Origin: Marinobacter sp. F4206
GTDB taxonomy: Bacteria; Pseudomonadota; Gammaproteobacteria; Pseudomonadales; Oleiphilaceae
Direction: 5' to 3'
NCBI RefSeq assembly: GCF_019392195.1
Contig: NZ_JAHXKI010000001.1
Location: forward strand, 62,001-126,000
Length of the DNA stretch: 64,000 bases
Below, one piece after another: positions 35,187 through 44,063 of this stretch (positions are counted from its first letter, which is position 1; the number at the start of each line of letters is the position of its first letter). Under the pieces are notes generated by a model. It saw only the letters and a list, made by a program, of their open reading frames with translations, did not search any database and was not told where the DNA came from. The position numbers and the translations under genes were made by a program.

Positions 35187-35200
35187 TGGTATTGAGACGT

Positions 35201-35249
35201 GCCCGGGGTTGAAGTGTTCTGGAGGCTCAAGCCTCAGTTCGCCCCGGGC
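35201..35249. terminator. Nested GC-rich hairpin
   Basis: Outer stem GCCCGGGG/CCCCGGGC (8 bp) encloses an inner stem GAGGCT/AGCCTC (6 bp). It lies between the small DUF1127-like gene and a convergent gene, and could terminate both. Confidence 0.6.
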
Positions 35250-35296
35250 AATTCTCACGCCTGCCAAACCTCTCCCGCCTTGCTTTTCCGAGACTG

Positions 35297-36097
35297 CTAC
35301 TTCGGAAACAGAAAAACGACATTGACTCTGGCTCCCCATCCCTCAGGGCCGATGTCAGGGCTTTCTGCGTAATATCGTGGCCCTAAGCCCACTTGCATGA
35401 TCTGTCTGCCCAGTTTAAACACCTGTCCGGCGAAAACACCGACCGGGATTGTCCAGTCTTTTGTCTCCCAGTTGTAGACCGAGTCTGCTGTCAGCGTGAG
35501 ACTGAACGCCTTTGCAGTGGTGTAAGTGAAAAAGGGTTGAACGAACGATTGACTGACGTCATCGCGGTCGTTATCACCGGCTACGGACCAAATGTGATTC
35601 GCGAGTCCGCCAACGGTCCATGGGCCCGACTGTTTCAGTGCGACGGCGGTGGGTCCTAAGCCCCACTTTTCCGTTCCAAGCAGGTCATCGGTTGCCGTTG
35701 GCAGCAGGAAGACTGGACCGGCCCCCCAAATCCAGCCATTGGCCGTTGGTTGGACCGGAGAGAAGAAGAGGCTCTGGACGGTATCGCCCAAACCGCTCTG
35801 ACTGCCAGCCCCGGGAAAGATATCGCTTTGGTCGACAACCGGCAGAATGGTCCGGCTGATCAGATTCCAATCTTCGTTGAGTGAGAAAGGGATCACCGGC
35901 TGAACGTTCAGTGTGTATCGGTCTCCGTCATCACCGGGCCCGATATTGGAGTCGAAATTTGACTGCAACGGAACCGACACCAGGCTAGCGATGGGGTTGG
36001 CAAGTTGCTTGGCCAAGTCCGAGGCATCCTGGGCTGAGGCGAGAGGGCTTAAAAGAACACCCGCCACAACTGGAACAAGTTTTCTGACATTAATCAT
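35297..36097 (-). CDS. Predicted outer-membrane beta-structure protein (phenol_MetA_deg / neuromedin U-like)
   Basis: A 266-residue exported protein with a signal ending in LASAQD. The mature part is rich in alternating hydrophobic strands (GWIWGAGPVFLLPTATDD, SQSFVQPFFTYTTAKAFSLTL, IMQVGLGPRYYAES) and ends in FLFPK, resembling the transporter/neuromedin-U-like family of outer-membrane proteins with no defined function. The gene has an AAAGGATG ribosome-binding site and stands alone. Confidence 0.72.
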   Translation of the reverse strand: MINVRKLVPVVAGVLLSPLASAQDASDLAKQLANPIASLVSVPLQSNFDSNIGPGDDGDRYTLNVQPVIPFSLNEDWNLISRTILPVVDQSDIFPGAGSQSGLGDTVQSLFFSPVQPTANGWIWGAGPVFLLPTATDDLLGTEKWGLGPTAVALKQSGPWTVGGLANHIWSVAGDNDRDDVSQSFVQPFFTYTTAKAFSLTLTADSVYNWETKDWTIPVGVFAGQVFKLGRQIMQVGLGPRYYAESPDIGPEGWGARVNVVFLFPK

Positions 36098-36182
36098 TTG
36101 AGCACATCCTTTGTGAACTCAGGACTGATTAAGGCATAGTCAGTGTGTTCCGGGAATGCAACGTTTCCGTCAATGTTCGTGA

Positions 36183-37112
36183 TCAGGCCATCCAGCCAAA
36201 GAGAAAATCAAACAAGGTTCCAAAAATTGACCGGTTGTCTCCGGTCGCCTCTGCCTGGGCCTCAGGAACCTCCTTGCTTTTGCCTGCTTGAACCTCAGTA
36301 GATGCCTGCTGGGGCATACCGGCCGCGGTTGGCTCGTCTGGCAACTGGGCACTCGGGTCGTCTTGCTGCGCTGTTTCGGCAGACGACGGAGCGGCCGCTT
36401 TTACCGGGGGCTCCGTCACATCCGCCGTCACTACCGGGTCTTGATGATCAACATAACTTTGCGATTTGTTTTGAACAGTTGGGGGCGATTCTTCATCTGG
36501 TGTCGAGTCAATTTCGGCCACTTTCGAGGTGACGGTAGTGGCAGGCTTTGATAGAGCCTCTTGCGTTGCCTCCACCTCGGGCTTCGCCTCATCCTCGGCA
36601 ATTACGTTGGCTGGAGCGGGATTGGAGGCAGGAGCCGGCTCGGGTTTTTCTGCGGCTTTGTCCGGTTCGGGTTGTCCGTCCGGTTCAGGAGCGAGAGGTA
36701 CGGTGAACGCCTTGGCAACGATTTTTTCCCGCTTGGGTTCGGCTTTGGCGGCCTGTTCGGGCGCTGCGTTGGAGATGCCAAGTGCTGAGAGAGCGTCGCC
36801 TTTCTTGCCAACGGTGTTGCCAGAAATGGTGGTTCCTGCTTTGTGGTGGATGCCGAGGGACGTCAGAGTGTCTGAGTCCAGGACTCCGCTCGTTCGAAGA
36901 TGATCGGACCGATCCTGGTATTGTCGAATGGCTTTTTTCAGGGAGCTGTCCATCCAACCGTCAGCGCGCCCGATGTCATAGCCGGCCCCGTAGAGAGCGT
37001 TCTCCGCGGCAAAGATGACCTTAACGGTGTTGGCGTGGGAAAGGGTACTGGCGGTCAGTGCAAGTGAGATAATCAGAGCGTGCTGGGTAAAGCGATGTCT
37101 GACAACATTCAT
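36183..37112 (-). CDS. Exported peptidoglycan-binding-like protein with Pro/Glu-rich tail
   Basis: A 309-residue protein with a signal peptide ending in STLSHAN. Residues about 30-90 resemble the PG_binding_1 fold (AAENALYGAGYDIGRADGWMDSSLKKAIRQYQ, then SGVLDSDTLTSLGI). The remaining two thirds is low complexity, rich in Pro, Glu, Ala and Lys, and probably extended, with a short hydrophobic C-terminus (SIFGTLFDFLFGWMA). The start is the ATG eight bases after GGAGGG; the longer frame is non-coding. A periplasmic, wall-associated role is likely; details are unknown. Confidence 0.72.
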   Translation of the reverse strand: MNVVRHRFTQHALIISLALTASTLSHANTVKVIFAAENALYGAGYDIGRADGWMDSSLKKAIRQYQDRSDHLRTSGVLDSDTLTSLGIHHKAGTTISGNTVGKKGDALSALGISNAAPEQAAKAEPKREKIVAKAFTVPLAPEPDGQPEPDKAAEKPEPAPASNPAPANVIAEDEAKPEVEATQEALSKPATTVTSKVAEIDSTPDEESPPTVQNKSQSYVDHQDPVVTADVTEPPVKAAAPSSAETAQQDDPSAQLPDEPTAAGMPQQASTEVQAGKSKEVPEAQAEATGDNRSIFGTLFDFLFGWMA

Positions 37113-37250
37113 GATGAAACCCTCCATGGTCGCGGTATTCCTAAAGATTGGTTGAGTATTGAACATATTTGGGCGGCGTTCCGTGCACGACCACACATAG
37201 TTCTGATCCGGGGGATCCTGCCTGCCGACCGGGAATCGTTGTCTGGAAGC

Positions 37251-37269
37251 AAAAAACGGATGGCATCCG
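37251..37269 (-). terminator. Terminator-like hairpin in the leader of the PG-binding-like gene
   Basis: On the minus strand CGGAT-GCC-ATCCG is followed directly by TTTTTT. It lies about 140 bases upstream of the gene start, so it could attenuate a longer transcript. The stem is only 5 bp. Confidence 0.3.
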
Positions 37270-37320
37270 GGTAACAAATCCCGTTTCATGAGGGTCTTCG
37301 TCGAAACGTGAGGCCATGAC

Positions 37321-38178
37321 ATGCCAACGCCAACAGACATTGATCGGTCAACCCAGATGGTACGCCTCGCCCGAATGATCGAGGAGCGGGCGGAGGAAAC
37401 GCTGACCCTGGAGATGCTCGCCGGCGTCGTTGGGCTGTCGCCAAGCAGGTTGCAAAAGGTTTTCAAGGAAGAAATCGGGGTTTCCCCAAGGGACTACCAG
37501 GAGGCCGTTCGCCTGAGGCGTTTCAAGGCCTCCCTGAGGCAAGGAGAAAATGTGACCGAGGCCATTTTTGCCTCTGGGTACGGCTCCGTCAGCCGGGTGT
37601 ATGGCGAGCAACGTAGGAAACTTGGAATGAAGCTGAAAGATTATCAGGCCGGTGCCAGCGGCGAAATCATTGCTTACGCCTGCAGGCAAACCTCTTTGGG
37701 GCTGATCGCGATGGGGGCGACCCGCCAGGGTGTCTGTTTCGTGGAGTTTGGGGATGATGTGGATTCGCTCATCTCCTCGTTGCAGAAGGAGTTTCCCGGC
37801 GCGAGCCTGGTGCCGTCACCCGCGGCCGAAACACCAGAGCTTGATGACTGGATCAATGCCCTTGAGGAGAACGTGAACCGGGGAAAATCCAGCCCCGATA
37901 TCCCTCTGGACATGCGGGGTACGTCCTTCCAGATTCAGGTATGGCGATTTCTGAAGAGCATTCAGGAGGGAGACGTGCTCAGCTATGGCGACGTTGCAAA
38001 ACGTATTGGCAAGCCCAACGCCATCAGGGCTGTAGCGTCGGCCTGCGCGAGAAACCGAATTGCGCTGTTGATTCCCTGCCATCGGGTGCTGAGGGCTGAT
38101 GGCCAACTGGGTGGCTATCGCTGGGGGCTTGAACGAAAACATGCCCTGTTGAGGGCAGAAAAAGAGGGCAATGACTAG
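37321..38178 (+). CDS. AraC-HTH / methylated-DNA-protein-cysteine methyltransferase fusion (Ada-like)
   Basis: Repairs O6-methylguanine by transfer to its own cysteine. Residues 10-110 form an AraC-type helix-turn-helix (LEMLAGVVGLSPSRLQKVFKEEIGVSPRDY); residues about 115-280 form the Ogt/MGMT domain with active-site C253 in IPCHRVL and the LGGYRWGLERK loop. Compared with E. coli Ada, the N-terminal zinc/phosphotriester domain with its four cysteines is missing, so methylation-induced activation must differ. It is divergent from the PG-binding-like gene. Confidence 0.9.
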   Translation: MPTPTDIDRSTQMVRLARMIEERAEETLTLEMLAGVVGLSPSRLQKVFKEEIGVSPRDYQEAVRLRRFKASLRQGENVTEAIFASGYGSVSRVYGEQRRKLGMKLKDYQAGASGEIIAYACRQTSLGLIAMGATRQGVCFVEFGDDVDSLISSLQKEFPGASLVPSPAAETPELDDWINALEENVNRGKSSPDIPLDMRGTSFQIQVWRFLKSIQEGDVLSYGDVAKRIGKPNAIRAVASACARNRIALLIPCHRVLRADGQLGGYRWGLERKHALLRAEKEGND

Positions 38179-38299
38179 CGCCATGGGCATGTAGGGGTTG
38201 TGTGTCCAGAACCGATGCCGGAATCTCTGAAGTGGGGCAATGCAATGGCACCAAATACCAGGCCGGTCTAGACTCGGATTCAAATGAAGGAGAAATTCT

Positions 38300-38668
38300 A
38301 TGCTCCGTTGGCCGACTTCAACAATGATGCTGGCTGGTTTGCTGGCGTTATATGGGTGTTCATCTCCCAATACGTCGGAAACAGCTCCTGGTAAAGAGCT
38401 GTCTCCCGGCGCAAAGGGGCAGTTCCAGTGCGCGGATCGAAACGGTAACGACTACATCGATCAAAGCGAGCTGATATACATGCGTCAATGCGGAATTGGA
38501 GAGGATCTCAAATGCGGTGAAGTCCCTGAGGGCTCCAGGGATCGGCCACCGGCGGAGGATTTTGACCTTGGCCTGAGAATGCTGCAGGTCACCGATGCCG
38601 ACGGTGATGACCGAATCAGCCGGTTGGAGTTCCGGGCCCACTGCAATAGTGCCGGCAAAGCGGAATAA
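38300..38668 (+). CDS. EF-hand lipoprotein
   Basis: A 122-residue predicted lipoprotein: the lipobox LALYGC at residues about 16-21 gives acylation at Cys. Two calcium-binding EF-hand loops are visible, DRNGNDYIDQSEL and DADGDDRISRLEF, with the expected D-x-D/N-x-D/N-G pattern. Three further cysteines may form disulfides. A calcium-binding or sensing role at the envelope is likely. Its stop lies four bases from the end of the convergent kinase gene. Confidence 0.8.
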   Translation: MLRWPTSTMMLAGLLALYGCSSPNTSETAPGKELSPGAKGQFQCADRNGNDYIDQSELIYMRQCGIGEDLKCGEVPEGSRDRPPAEDFDLGLRMLQVTDADGDDRISRLEFRAHCNSAGKAE

Positions 38669-38672
38669 GATC

Positions 38673-40007
38673 TCAGATTCCGATGTCGATCACGACTTTT
38701 AGCCCGGTGTGGGGCGCTGCTGAATAGCGTTTCTGGCCTCCGTAGCGGTTAACAATGTCCTGTACGATTGACAGGCCCAACCCATGGCCAGGGGTTTGTT
38801 CGTCAAGTCGCAATCCCCGTTGACCCAAGTTGGCCATTTCCTCCTCATCGACACCGGGGCCATCGTCAGTTACCACGATTCGGGCGAGGCCCTGCTCTTG
38901 TTCCAGGGCCAGCTCCACGCAACGGGATGACCACTTGCCGGCATTGTCGAGCAGGTTACCGAGGATCTCGTTCAGATCGTGTTCTTCAATTGGCCAGCGG
39001 GCTTCTTCTGTGAGCGAGGTGGCGAGCTCGAACGATTTTTCCGGGTATAATCGGCCCAGCATCCACAACAGATCCCGGGCCTGTTTCACCGGACTGGCGC
39101 TTTTGCCAAGCTGCGGTCCTGCGAACCGGCTGCGGCGCATCTCCGCTTCCAACTGCTTATCAATATCGTCAAGCCGGGCGGCCATTTGGTGCCTCAGGTC
39201 GTCGTCCAGGGGACGGCTGGTGTCCTCCAGGACCTGCCGGACCGCCGCGATGGGCGTTTTGACGCTGTGTGACAGGTTTGCCAGGGCGTCCCGGGAGCGT
39301 TCCAGACGTTGATCCAGCGAATCCAGCAATTGGTTGAGCTGTTCCACCAAGGGCTGGAATTCTTCAGGGCTTTGAACATGGATGCGTGATATTTCGCCTC
39401 CCTGAAGCCTATTCAGAGCCGCCTGAAGCGACAGCACCGGACGCATGGAGTAGCTGATGCCCAACCAGATCACGCCAACGAGTAAGAGAATCAACAGTAT
39501 CGAGAGAATGGCCGTCCAGAGGTGCAACTCGGCCTGGCTGCTTTTCAGGGCCTCCAGATCCTCGGCAACAATCACCACGATGGGCATCCCGTCGACCAAA
39601 AACGACGCCCGATAGGCGAGGAGGTCGGAAGGTGCGTTTGGCGCGACAGCGCCTTCCACGTGCAAGGTGGCGGGTTGATCGGACTCGATCAGCGGCATCA
39701 ATAGGGGCGTCCAGGATTCCGGTGAGATCAGGCTCTGAGAGGGCGATCGGATGGCAAAAGCGTGGTGAAAGACATCCTGGAAATAGTCACCGGTCTGGAG
39801 GTCTTCCAGGCGCCCGTTCGATTCCCGAATCTGGTGTTCGAGAAAGGCGACCTCATCCTTTAGCCGGCTCTCGACAAATTCCCTGGACATGCGATCAAGA
39901 AGCAGGCCATGTACTAGCCAGGCCAGCGCCATCAGGCCGATGCCGGCGGGTAACAGTAGTACGAGTAGGGCATTCTTGACCGAGGCGGGCTTTTTAATCC
40001 AAGTCAT
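38673..40007 (-). CDS. Sensor histidine kinase (PhoQ/CopS-like), copper locus
   Basis: Membrane kinase of 444 residues with two transmembrane helices (about 10-30 and 165-188), a periplasmic sensor between them, a HAMP linker, the phosphoacceptor H in NLSHSVKTPIAAVRQ, and an ATPase domain with NLLDNAGKW, DDGPGVDEE and GHGLGLSIV motifs. The start ATG overlaps the end of the response regulator gene, so both are co-translated. Divergence from cupredoxin-copA-copB suggests that it senses periplasmic copper, although the sensor region has no striking His/Met cluster. Confidence 0.88.
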   Translation of the reverse strand: MTWIKKPASVKNALLVLLLPAGIGLMALAWLVHGLLLDRMSREFVESRLKDEVAFLEHQIRESNGRLEDLQTGDYFQDVFHHAFAIRSPSQSLISPESWTPLLMPLIESDQPATLHVEGAVAPNAPSDLLAYRASFLVDGMPIVVIVAEDLEALKSSQAELHLWTAILSILLILLLVGVIWLGISYSMRPVLSLQAALNRLQGGEISRIHVQSPEEFQPLVEQLNQLLDSLDQRLERSRDALANLSHSVKTPIAAVRQVLEDTSRPLDDDLRHQMAARLDDIDKQLEAEMRRSRFAGPQLGKSASPVKQARDLLWMLGRLYPEKSFELATSLTEEARWPIEEHDLNEILGNLLDNAGKWSSRCVELALEQEQGLARIVVTDDGPGVDEEEMANLGQRGLRLDEQTPGHGLGLSIVQDIVNRYGGQKRYSAAPHTGLKVVIDIGI

Positions 40008-40659
40008 TAAACAGATATCCCTGGCCGCGCCGGGTTGAGATGGTTTCGGTACCAACGAGCTTACGAAGCCGCCTGATGTAAGCCTCTATCACGTTCTCGC
40101 TGGGGTTATCATTCAGGTTGTAGAGTTGTTCCATCAGCTGTTCTTTGGAGAAAACCTGGCCCGGACGGCTCATGAGGCACCGGAGTAACCGGAATTCGGT
40201 GCCGGTCAGGCTGTGTTCACTGCCATCGCCGACTCTCAGGCTTTGCCGGTTTTCATCCAGCTCGAACCGACCGGTTTTGACCAGAGAGAACCCCCTGCCT
40301 TCGCTTCTGCGCACGATGGCATTCAGACGGGCAATCAGTTCTTCGGTCTGAAACGGTTTCGCCAGGTAGTCGTCCGCTCCGGCCTTCAGGCCATTCACCT
40401 TGTCCTGCCAATCACCCCGTGCCGTCAGAATGAGTACAGGAAAGGACACCTGGTTGACGCGCCACTTGCGCAGCACATCCAGCCCGTTCCCGTCGGGTAA
40501 GCCGAGGTCCAGGACGCCAACCCGGTAGTCTTCCTGTTGGCCTAGTACATCCGCCTCGCGGGCGGTGTAGGCGGTGTCGACACTGAAACCCGCCTTTTCA
40601 AGCTGCCTCGCCAGCCCGTCGGCCAATAGGCGGTCATCTTCGATGAGCAGTAGCCGCAT
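39994..40659 (-). CDS. OmpR/PhoB-type response regulator, copper locus
   Basis: 221 residues: a receiver with acidic pocket EDD at 7-9 and phosphoacceptor D51 in VLDLGLPDG, and a C-terminal winged helix (EFRLLRCLMSRPGQVFSKEQLMEQLY, then ENVIEAYIRRLRKLVG). It is followed by and overlaps the kinase gene. It probably activates the divergent copper genes via the CCTGAA repeats in the shared gap (inference). Confidence 0.9.
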   Translation of the reverse strand: MRLLLIEDDRLLADGLARQLEKAGFSVDTAYTAREADVLGQQEDYRVGVLDLGLPDGNGLDVLRKWRVNQVSFPVLILTARGDWQDKVNGLKAGADDYLAKPFQTEELIARLNAIVRRSEGRGFSLVKTGRFELDENRQSLRVGDGSEHSLTGTEFRLLRCLMSRPGQVFSKEQLMEQLYNLNDNPSENVIEAYIRRLRKLVGTETISTRRGQGYLFNDLD

Positions 40660-40710
40660 TCGGTACGTCCTTCATGGGGTTACAAAACGGTTGCCAGTGT
40701 CGGGGATTAA

Positions 40711-40763
40711 CCTGAACTGGGCCTGAATAATAAATAGTTTGTCATTTTCAGTAAGAATTCAGG
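40711..40763. promoter_or_regulatory. CCTGAA repeats in the copper divergent promoter
   Basis: CCTGAA occurs at 40711-40716 and 40722-40727, exactly 11 bases apart (one helical turn), with a third copy inverted as TTCAGG at 40758-40763. Direct repeats at 11-bp spacing are the usual binding format for OmpR/PhoB-type regulators. The stretch between them is AT-rich. Confidence 0.55.
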
Positions 40764-40861
40764 TTGGTGCGAGATCTTATCCATCGTTTCGTACTATTGC
40801 CTTGTTCCGAGTGCGAGGCAACTGGCGTTTTATCGCAGATCAAGTCACAGGAGAAGTTGGA

Positions 40862-41419
40862 ATGAATGCATCAAAGTTTATTGTTGCCGCTGCGGCCATG
40901 TCCATGAGCGCAACTGTATTCGCTGCCGGCAGCCATGGTGGCGGCCACGGCGCCGGTATCGGCGAGCCTGGCAAGGCGGACGACGTGTCCCGCACCATTC
41001 AGGTTCAAATGCATGACAACTACTATGAGCCAGAGGCCATCGACGTTACCCGTGGCGAAACCGTCCGTTTCGTCGTCGAGAACAAGGGTAACCTTGTCCA
41101 TGAATTCAATATCGGCACTCCGGACATGCACGAGGCCCATCGTGACGAAATGAAGATGATGGTTGAGCACGGCGTGATTCAGGGTGGCAAGCTCAATCAC
41201 GACATGATGAACATGGATATGGGCAACGGCCATTCCATGAAACATGACGATCCCAACAGCGTGCTGGTTGAGCCGGGCGACAAACAGGAAATCGTCTGGA
41301 CATTCAGCAGCAAGACCAACCTCGAGTTCGCCTGCAACATCCCGGGGCATTACCAGTCCGGAATGTACGGTGACGTGAACTTTGAATCCGCTGCAGACAC
41401 CCAGGCCAGCGCAAACTGA
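40862..41419 (+). CDS. Periplasmic cupredoxin-domain copper protein
   Basis: A 185-residue secreted protein (signal ending near TVFAAGS) with a plastocyanin-like fold. Type 1 copper ligands are visible: His in LVHEFN, then Cys, His and Met in FACNIPGHYQSGMYG. A His/Met-rich insert (MHEAHRDEMKMMVEHG, NMDMGNGHSMKHDD) suggests extra copper binding. The start ATG follows ACAGGAGAAG. It leads the copper operon before copA and may buffer or deliver copper. Confidence 0.85.
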   Translation: MNASKFIVAAAAMSMSATVFAAGSHGGGHGAGIGEPGKADDVSRTIQVQMHDNYYEPEAIDVTRGETVRFVVENKGNLVHEFNIGTPDMHEAHRDEMKMMVEHGVIQGGKLNHDMMNMDMGNGHSMKHDDPNSVLVEPGDKQEIVWTFSSKTNLEFACNIPGHYQSGMYGDVNFESAADTQASAN

Positions 41420-41440
41420 GCCAGACGGGAAGAGTATGAA

Positions 41441-41462
41441 CGGAGCACCCCATGGTGCTCCG
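41441..41462 (+). terminator. Hairpin between the cupredoxin gene and copA
   Basis: Perfect 9-bp stem CGGAGCACC/GGTGCTCCG with a CCAT loop, followed by only three Ts. It may partially terminate transcription so that the cupredoxin is made in excess of CopA, or stabilise the upstream message. Confidence 0.5.
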
Positions 41463-41491
41463 GTTTCCAGTATTTCAGGAGCAACCAAGCG

Positions 41492-43279
41492 ATGAAAAAA
41501 GTCCTTTGGGCAGGGGCTCTCGGCCTCCTTATGCCTGTAATCGCGGCTGCCGGTGAGTACGACATCACCGTGGACCGCGTGATGATCGATACCGGTGATT
41601 TTGTCAAAGAAGGTATTGGCTACAACGGTGCCTCTCCGGGGCCGGTCCTCCGGTTCAAAGAGGGTGAGACCGCGACAATTAATGTCACCAATAATCTGGA
41701 TGAGGCTACGTCCATTCACTGGCATGGACTGATTCTGCCGTTTACCCAGGACGGTGTGCCGGGCATCAGCTTTGCGGGCATCCCCGCCGGGGAAACCTTT
41801 ACCTATGAGTTTCCCGTGGTTCAGAGTGGCACCTACTGGTTTCACAGCCATTCGGGCTTCCAGGAGCCAAACGGCGCCTATGGCGCCATCGTGATTGAGC
41901 CGGAAGGTCGCGAGCCGTTTCGCTATGACCGCGAATATGTCATCCAACTGACGGACAAGCACCCACATGACGCCAACCGTGTCATGCGAAACCTGAAAAT
42001 GATGCCGGATTACTACAACCGGCAGCAGCAGACGGTTGGCGATTTCTTTTCCGATGTTTCCGACCATGGCTTCATGGCCACCCTTCAGGATCGTCTCGCC
42101 TGGGGCGACATGCGCATGATGAAGGCCGATGTGGAAGACGTGCAGGGCTTTACGGGGTTGATCAATGGTAAAGGCCCGGACCAGAATTGGACTGGGTTGT
42201 TCGAGCCGGGCGAACGAATCCGCCTGCGGTTTATCAATTCATCAGCCATGGCTTACTTTGATATTCGAATCCCCGGTCTGGAAATGACCGTGGTGCAGGC
42301 GGATGGCAATAACGTGCAGCCGGTAACGGTGGACGAATTCCGGATTGGCGTTGCAGAAACCTACGACGTTATCGTGCGACCGAAGACCGCGGAAGCCTAC
42401 ACCATTTTCGCAGAGTCCATGGGCCGCTCTGGCTATGCCCGGGCCACCCTGGCGCCGGAAGAGGGTATGGAAGGTGAAGTTCCCGAACTCCGGGAAGCTC
42501 CGCTCCTGACCATGGCCGACATGGGTGGCATGCATGGCATGGATCACGGAAACATGGATATGAGTGGTTCCGGCGAAATGTCCGGAATGGATCATTCGTC
42601 GATGGACGGCATGGACCAGTCGGATATGGCCGACATGGACCATTCAGCGATGGAAAACAAGGATCAAGCCGGTTCGGATATGAAAGGCATGGATCACTCC
42701 GGGATGGCCGGAATGGATCACAGCTCCATGGTGATGTCCGAAGGTGGCCCGAGCGACCCCTTCTACGCGGACGGAAGCGGCCTGGTTCCCGTCGCGGCCA
42801 ATGGTGGCAAGTTCCTTTCCTATTCGGACCTCCGCGCCCAGAAGCCGATGTACGAGGAGCGTGAACCGACCCGGGAAATCGAACTCCGTCTCACCGGGAA
42901 TATGGAACGGTATACCTGGAGCATCAATGGCGTTAAGTATGAAGACGCCGAGCCGCTGAAACTCCAATACGGCGAACGAGTCCGCTTCAAGTTTGTGAAC
43001 GAGACCATGATGACCCACCCGATGCATCTACACGGCATGTGGTCGATCCTTGACGTTGGGGCTGGTGAGTGGAACCCGGTGAAGCACACCGTGAGCGTTC
43101 AGCCTGGCACAACCGTTTACATGGAGACTGAAGTAGATGCCCCGGGACAGTGGGCCTTCCATTGCCATCTGTCTTACCATGCGGCTTCTGGTATGTTCCG
43201 GAAAGTCGTTGTGGAAGGTGGCCCCGACCAGGGCAACACCGCCGGCATTAACGCCAAGCAGGACGGAGGTGATGCATGA
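41492..43279 (+). CDS. copA: Multicopper oxidase CopA
   Basis: Periplasmic copper-resistance oxidase of 595 residues. The four copper-ligand segments are present: HWHGLI, FHSHSGF, HPMHLHGMW and HCHLSYHAASGMF. A long Met/His-rich region (about residues 345-415, repeats of GMDHS and DMADMDHS) probably binds cuprous ions. Typical CopA/PcoA proteins carry a twin-arginine signal; here the N-terminus is MKKVLWAGALGLLMPVIAAA, a Sec-type signal without RR, which is unusual. The stop overlaps the copB start. Confidence 0.92.
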   Translation: MKKVLWAGALGLLMPVIAAAGEYDITVDRVMIDTGDFVKEGIGYNGASPGPVLRFKEGETATINVTNNLDEATSIHWHGLILPFTQDGVPGISFAGIPAGETFTYEFPVVQSGTYWFHSHSGFQEPNGAYGAIVIEPEGREPFRYDREYVIQLTDKHPHDANRVMRNLKMMPDYYNRQQQTVGDFFSDVSDHGFMATLQDRLAWGDMRMMKADVEDVQGFTGLINGKGPDQNWTGLFEPGERIRLRFINSSAMAYFDIRIPGLEMTVVQADGNNVQPVTVDEFRIGVAETYDVIVRPKTAEAYTIFAESMGRSGYARATLAPEEGMEGEVPELREAPLLTMADMGGMHGMDHGNMDMSGSGEMSGMDHSSMDGMDQSDMADMDHSAMENKDQAGSDMKGMDHSGMAGMDHSSMVMSEGGPSDPFYADGSGLVPVAANGGKFLSYSDLRAQKPMYEEREPTREIELRLTGNMERYTWSINGVKYEDAEPLKLQYGERVRFKFVNETMMTHPMHLHGMWSILDVGAGEWNPVKHTVSVQPGTTVYMETEVDAPGQWAFHCHLSYHAASGMFRKVVVEGGPDQGNTAGINAKQDGGDA

Positions 43280-44019
43280 AGTCTCTGACCCTTTCTGCGC
43301 TGGCTTTGGCGATTGCTGTTCCATCGGTTCCGGCGTTGGCCAGTGACATGCGAGAGGATACGACCGGACGGAAGGATCCGCTGACCGTTTGGGGTGTTCA
43401 GTTCGAGGAACTGGAGTACCGCTACAGCGACGATGATGAGGAATTGGGCGTCTGGAATGGTGATGCCTTTTACGGGACTGACGATCTCAAGTTCCGGTGG
43501 TTGGGCAAGGGTGAGTACTCCGTTGAAGAGCAGGCGTATGAGCAGCTTGAGAATCAGCTACTCGTCCAGACCCCGATTTCTGACTTCTTCGACGCCAAGG
43601 CCGGGGTGAGGTTCGATACCCCGGAAGGACCGGATCGGACCTACGCCGTTATTGGCATTGCCGGCTTGGCACCGTACTGGTTCGAGGTAGATGCGAGTCT
43701 GTATGTCAGTGACGAGGGCGACACCTCGGCCGAGTTTGACGCCGAATACGAACTGCTCCTGACCAACCACCTCATTCTCTCGGCCGGCGTGGACGCGACA
43801 GTCGCGTTCAGCGAGGATCGGGAAATAGGACTGGGTAAGGGGCTAAGCTCGACGGAAACCGGTCTCAGATTGAGCTACGATCTGATTGATCGTTCCCTCT
43901 CGCCCTACATCGGCGTAGTCCATGAGCGAAAATACGGTGATACCGCAGACTTCGCCAAAGCAGAGGGAGGCGGCACCGAAGACTGGTTTGCCGTGGTTGG
44001 AGCCAAGCTCGCCTTCTGA
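43276..44019 (+). CDS. copB: Outer-membrane copper resistance protein CopB
   Basis: Outer-membrane beta-barrel of 247 residues with a signal ending in PALASD. The strand pattern and ending in a Phe (VVGAKLAF) fit CopB/PcoB. Unlike many homologues it lacks a Met/His-rich N-terminal extension, so copper binding may be left to CopA. It is translationally coupled to copA by an ATGA overlap, and a strong terminator follows. Confidence 0.92.
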   Translation: MKSLTLSALALAIAVPSVPALASDMREDTTGRKDPLTVWGVQFEELEYRYSDDDEELGVWNGDAFYGTDDLKFRWLGKGEYSVEEQAYEQLENQLLVQTPISDFFDAKAGVRFDTPEGPDRTYAVIGIAGLAPYWFEVDASLYVSDEGDTSAEFDAEYELLLTNHLILSAGVDATVAFSEDREIGLGKGLSSTETGLRLSYDLIDRSLSPYIGVVHERKYGDTADFAKAEGGGTEDWFAVVGAKLAF

Positions 44020-44029
44020 TCCCACCTTC

Positions 44030-44063
44030 AACGGGCCCGGGTGCGCCGCCTCGGCCCGTTTTT
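44030..44063 (+). terminator. Rho-independent terminator after copB
   Basis: AACGGGCC/GGCCCGTT (8 bp, GC-rich loop) followed by TTT, ten bases after the copB stop. Confidence 0.8.

Noticed and set aside
37113..37466. Upstream extension of the PG-binding-like protein by 118 residues
   Set aside because: The extension overlaps the divergent Ada-like gene, lacks a signal peptide and hides the clear signal sequence that follows a good ribosome-binding site at 37112.
40871..42067. Long minus-strand open frame (398 codons) opposite the cupredoxin and copA genes
   Set aside because: It is rich in Val, His and Gly as the mirror of Met/His-rich copper proteins and has no independent start signals or homology pattern.
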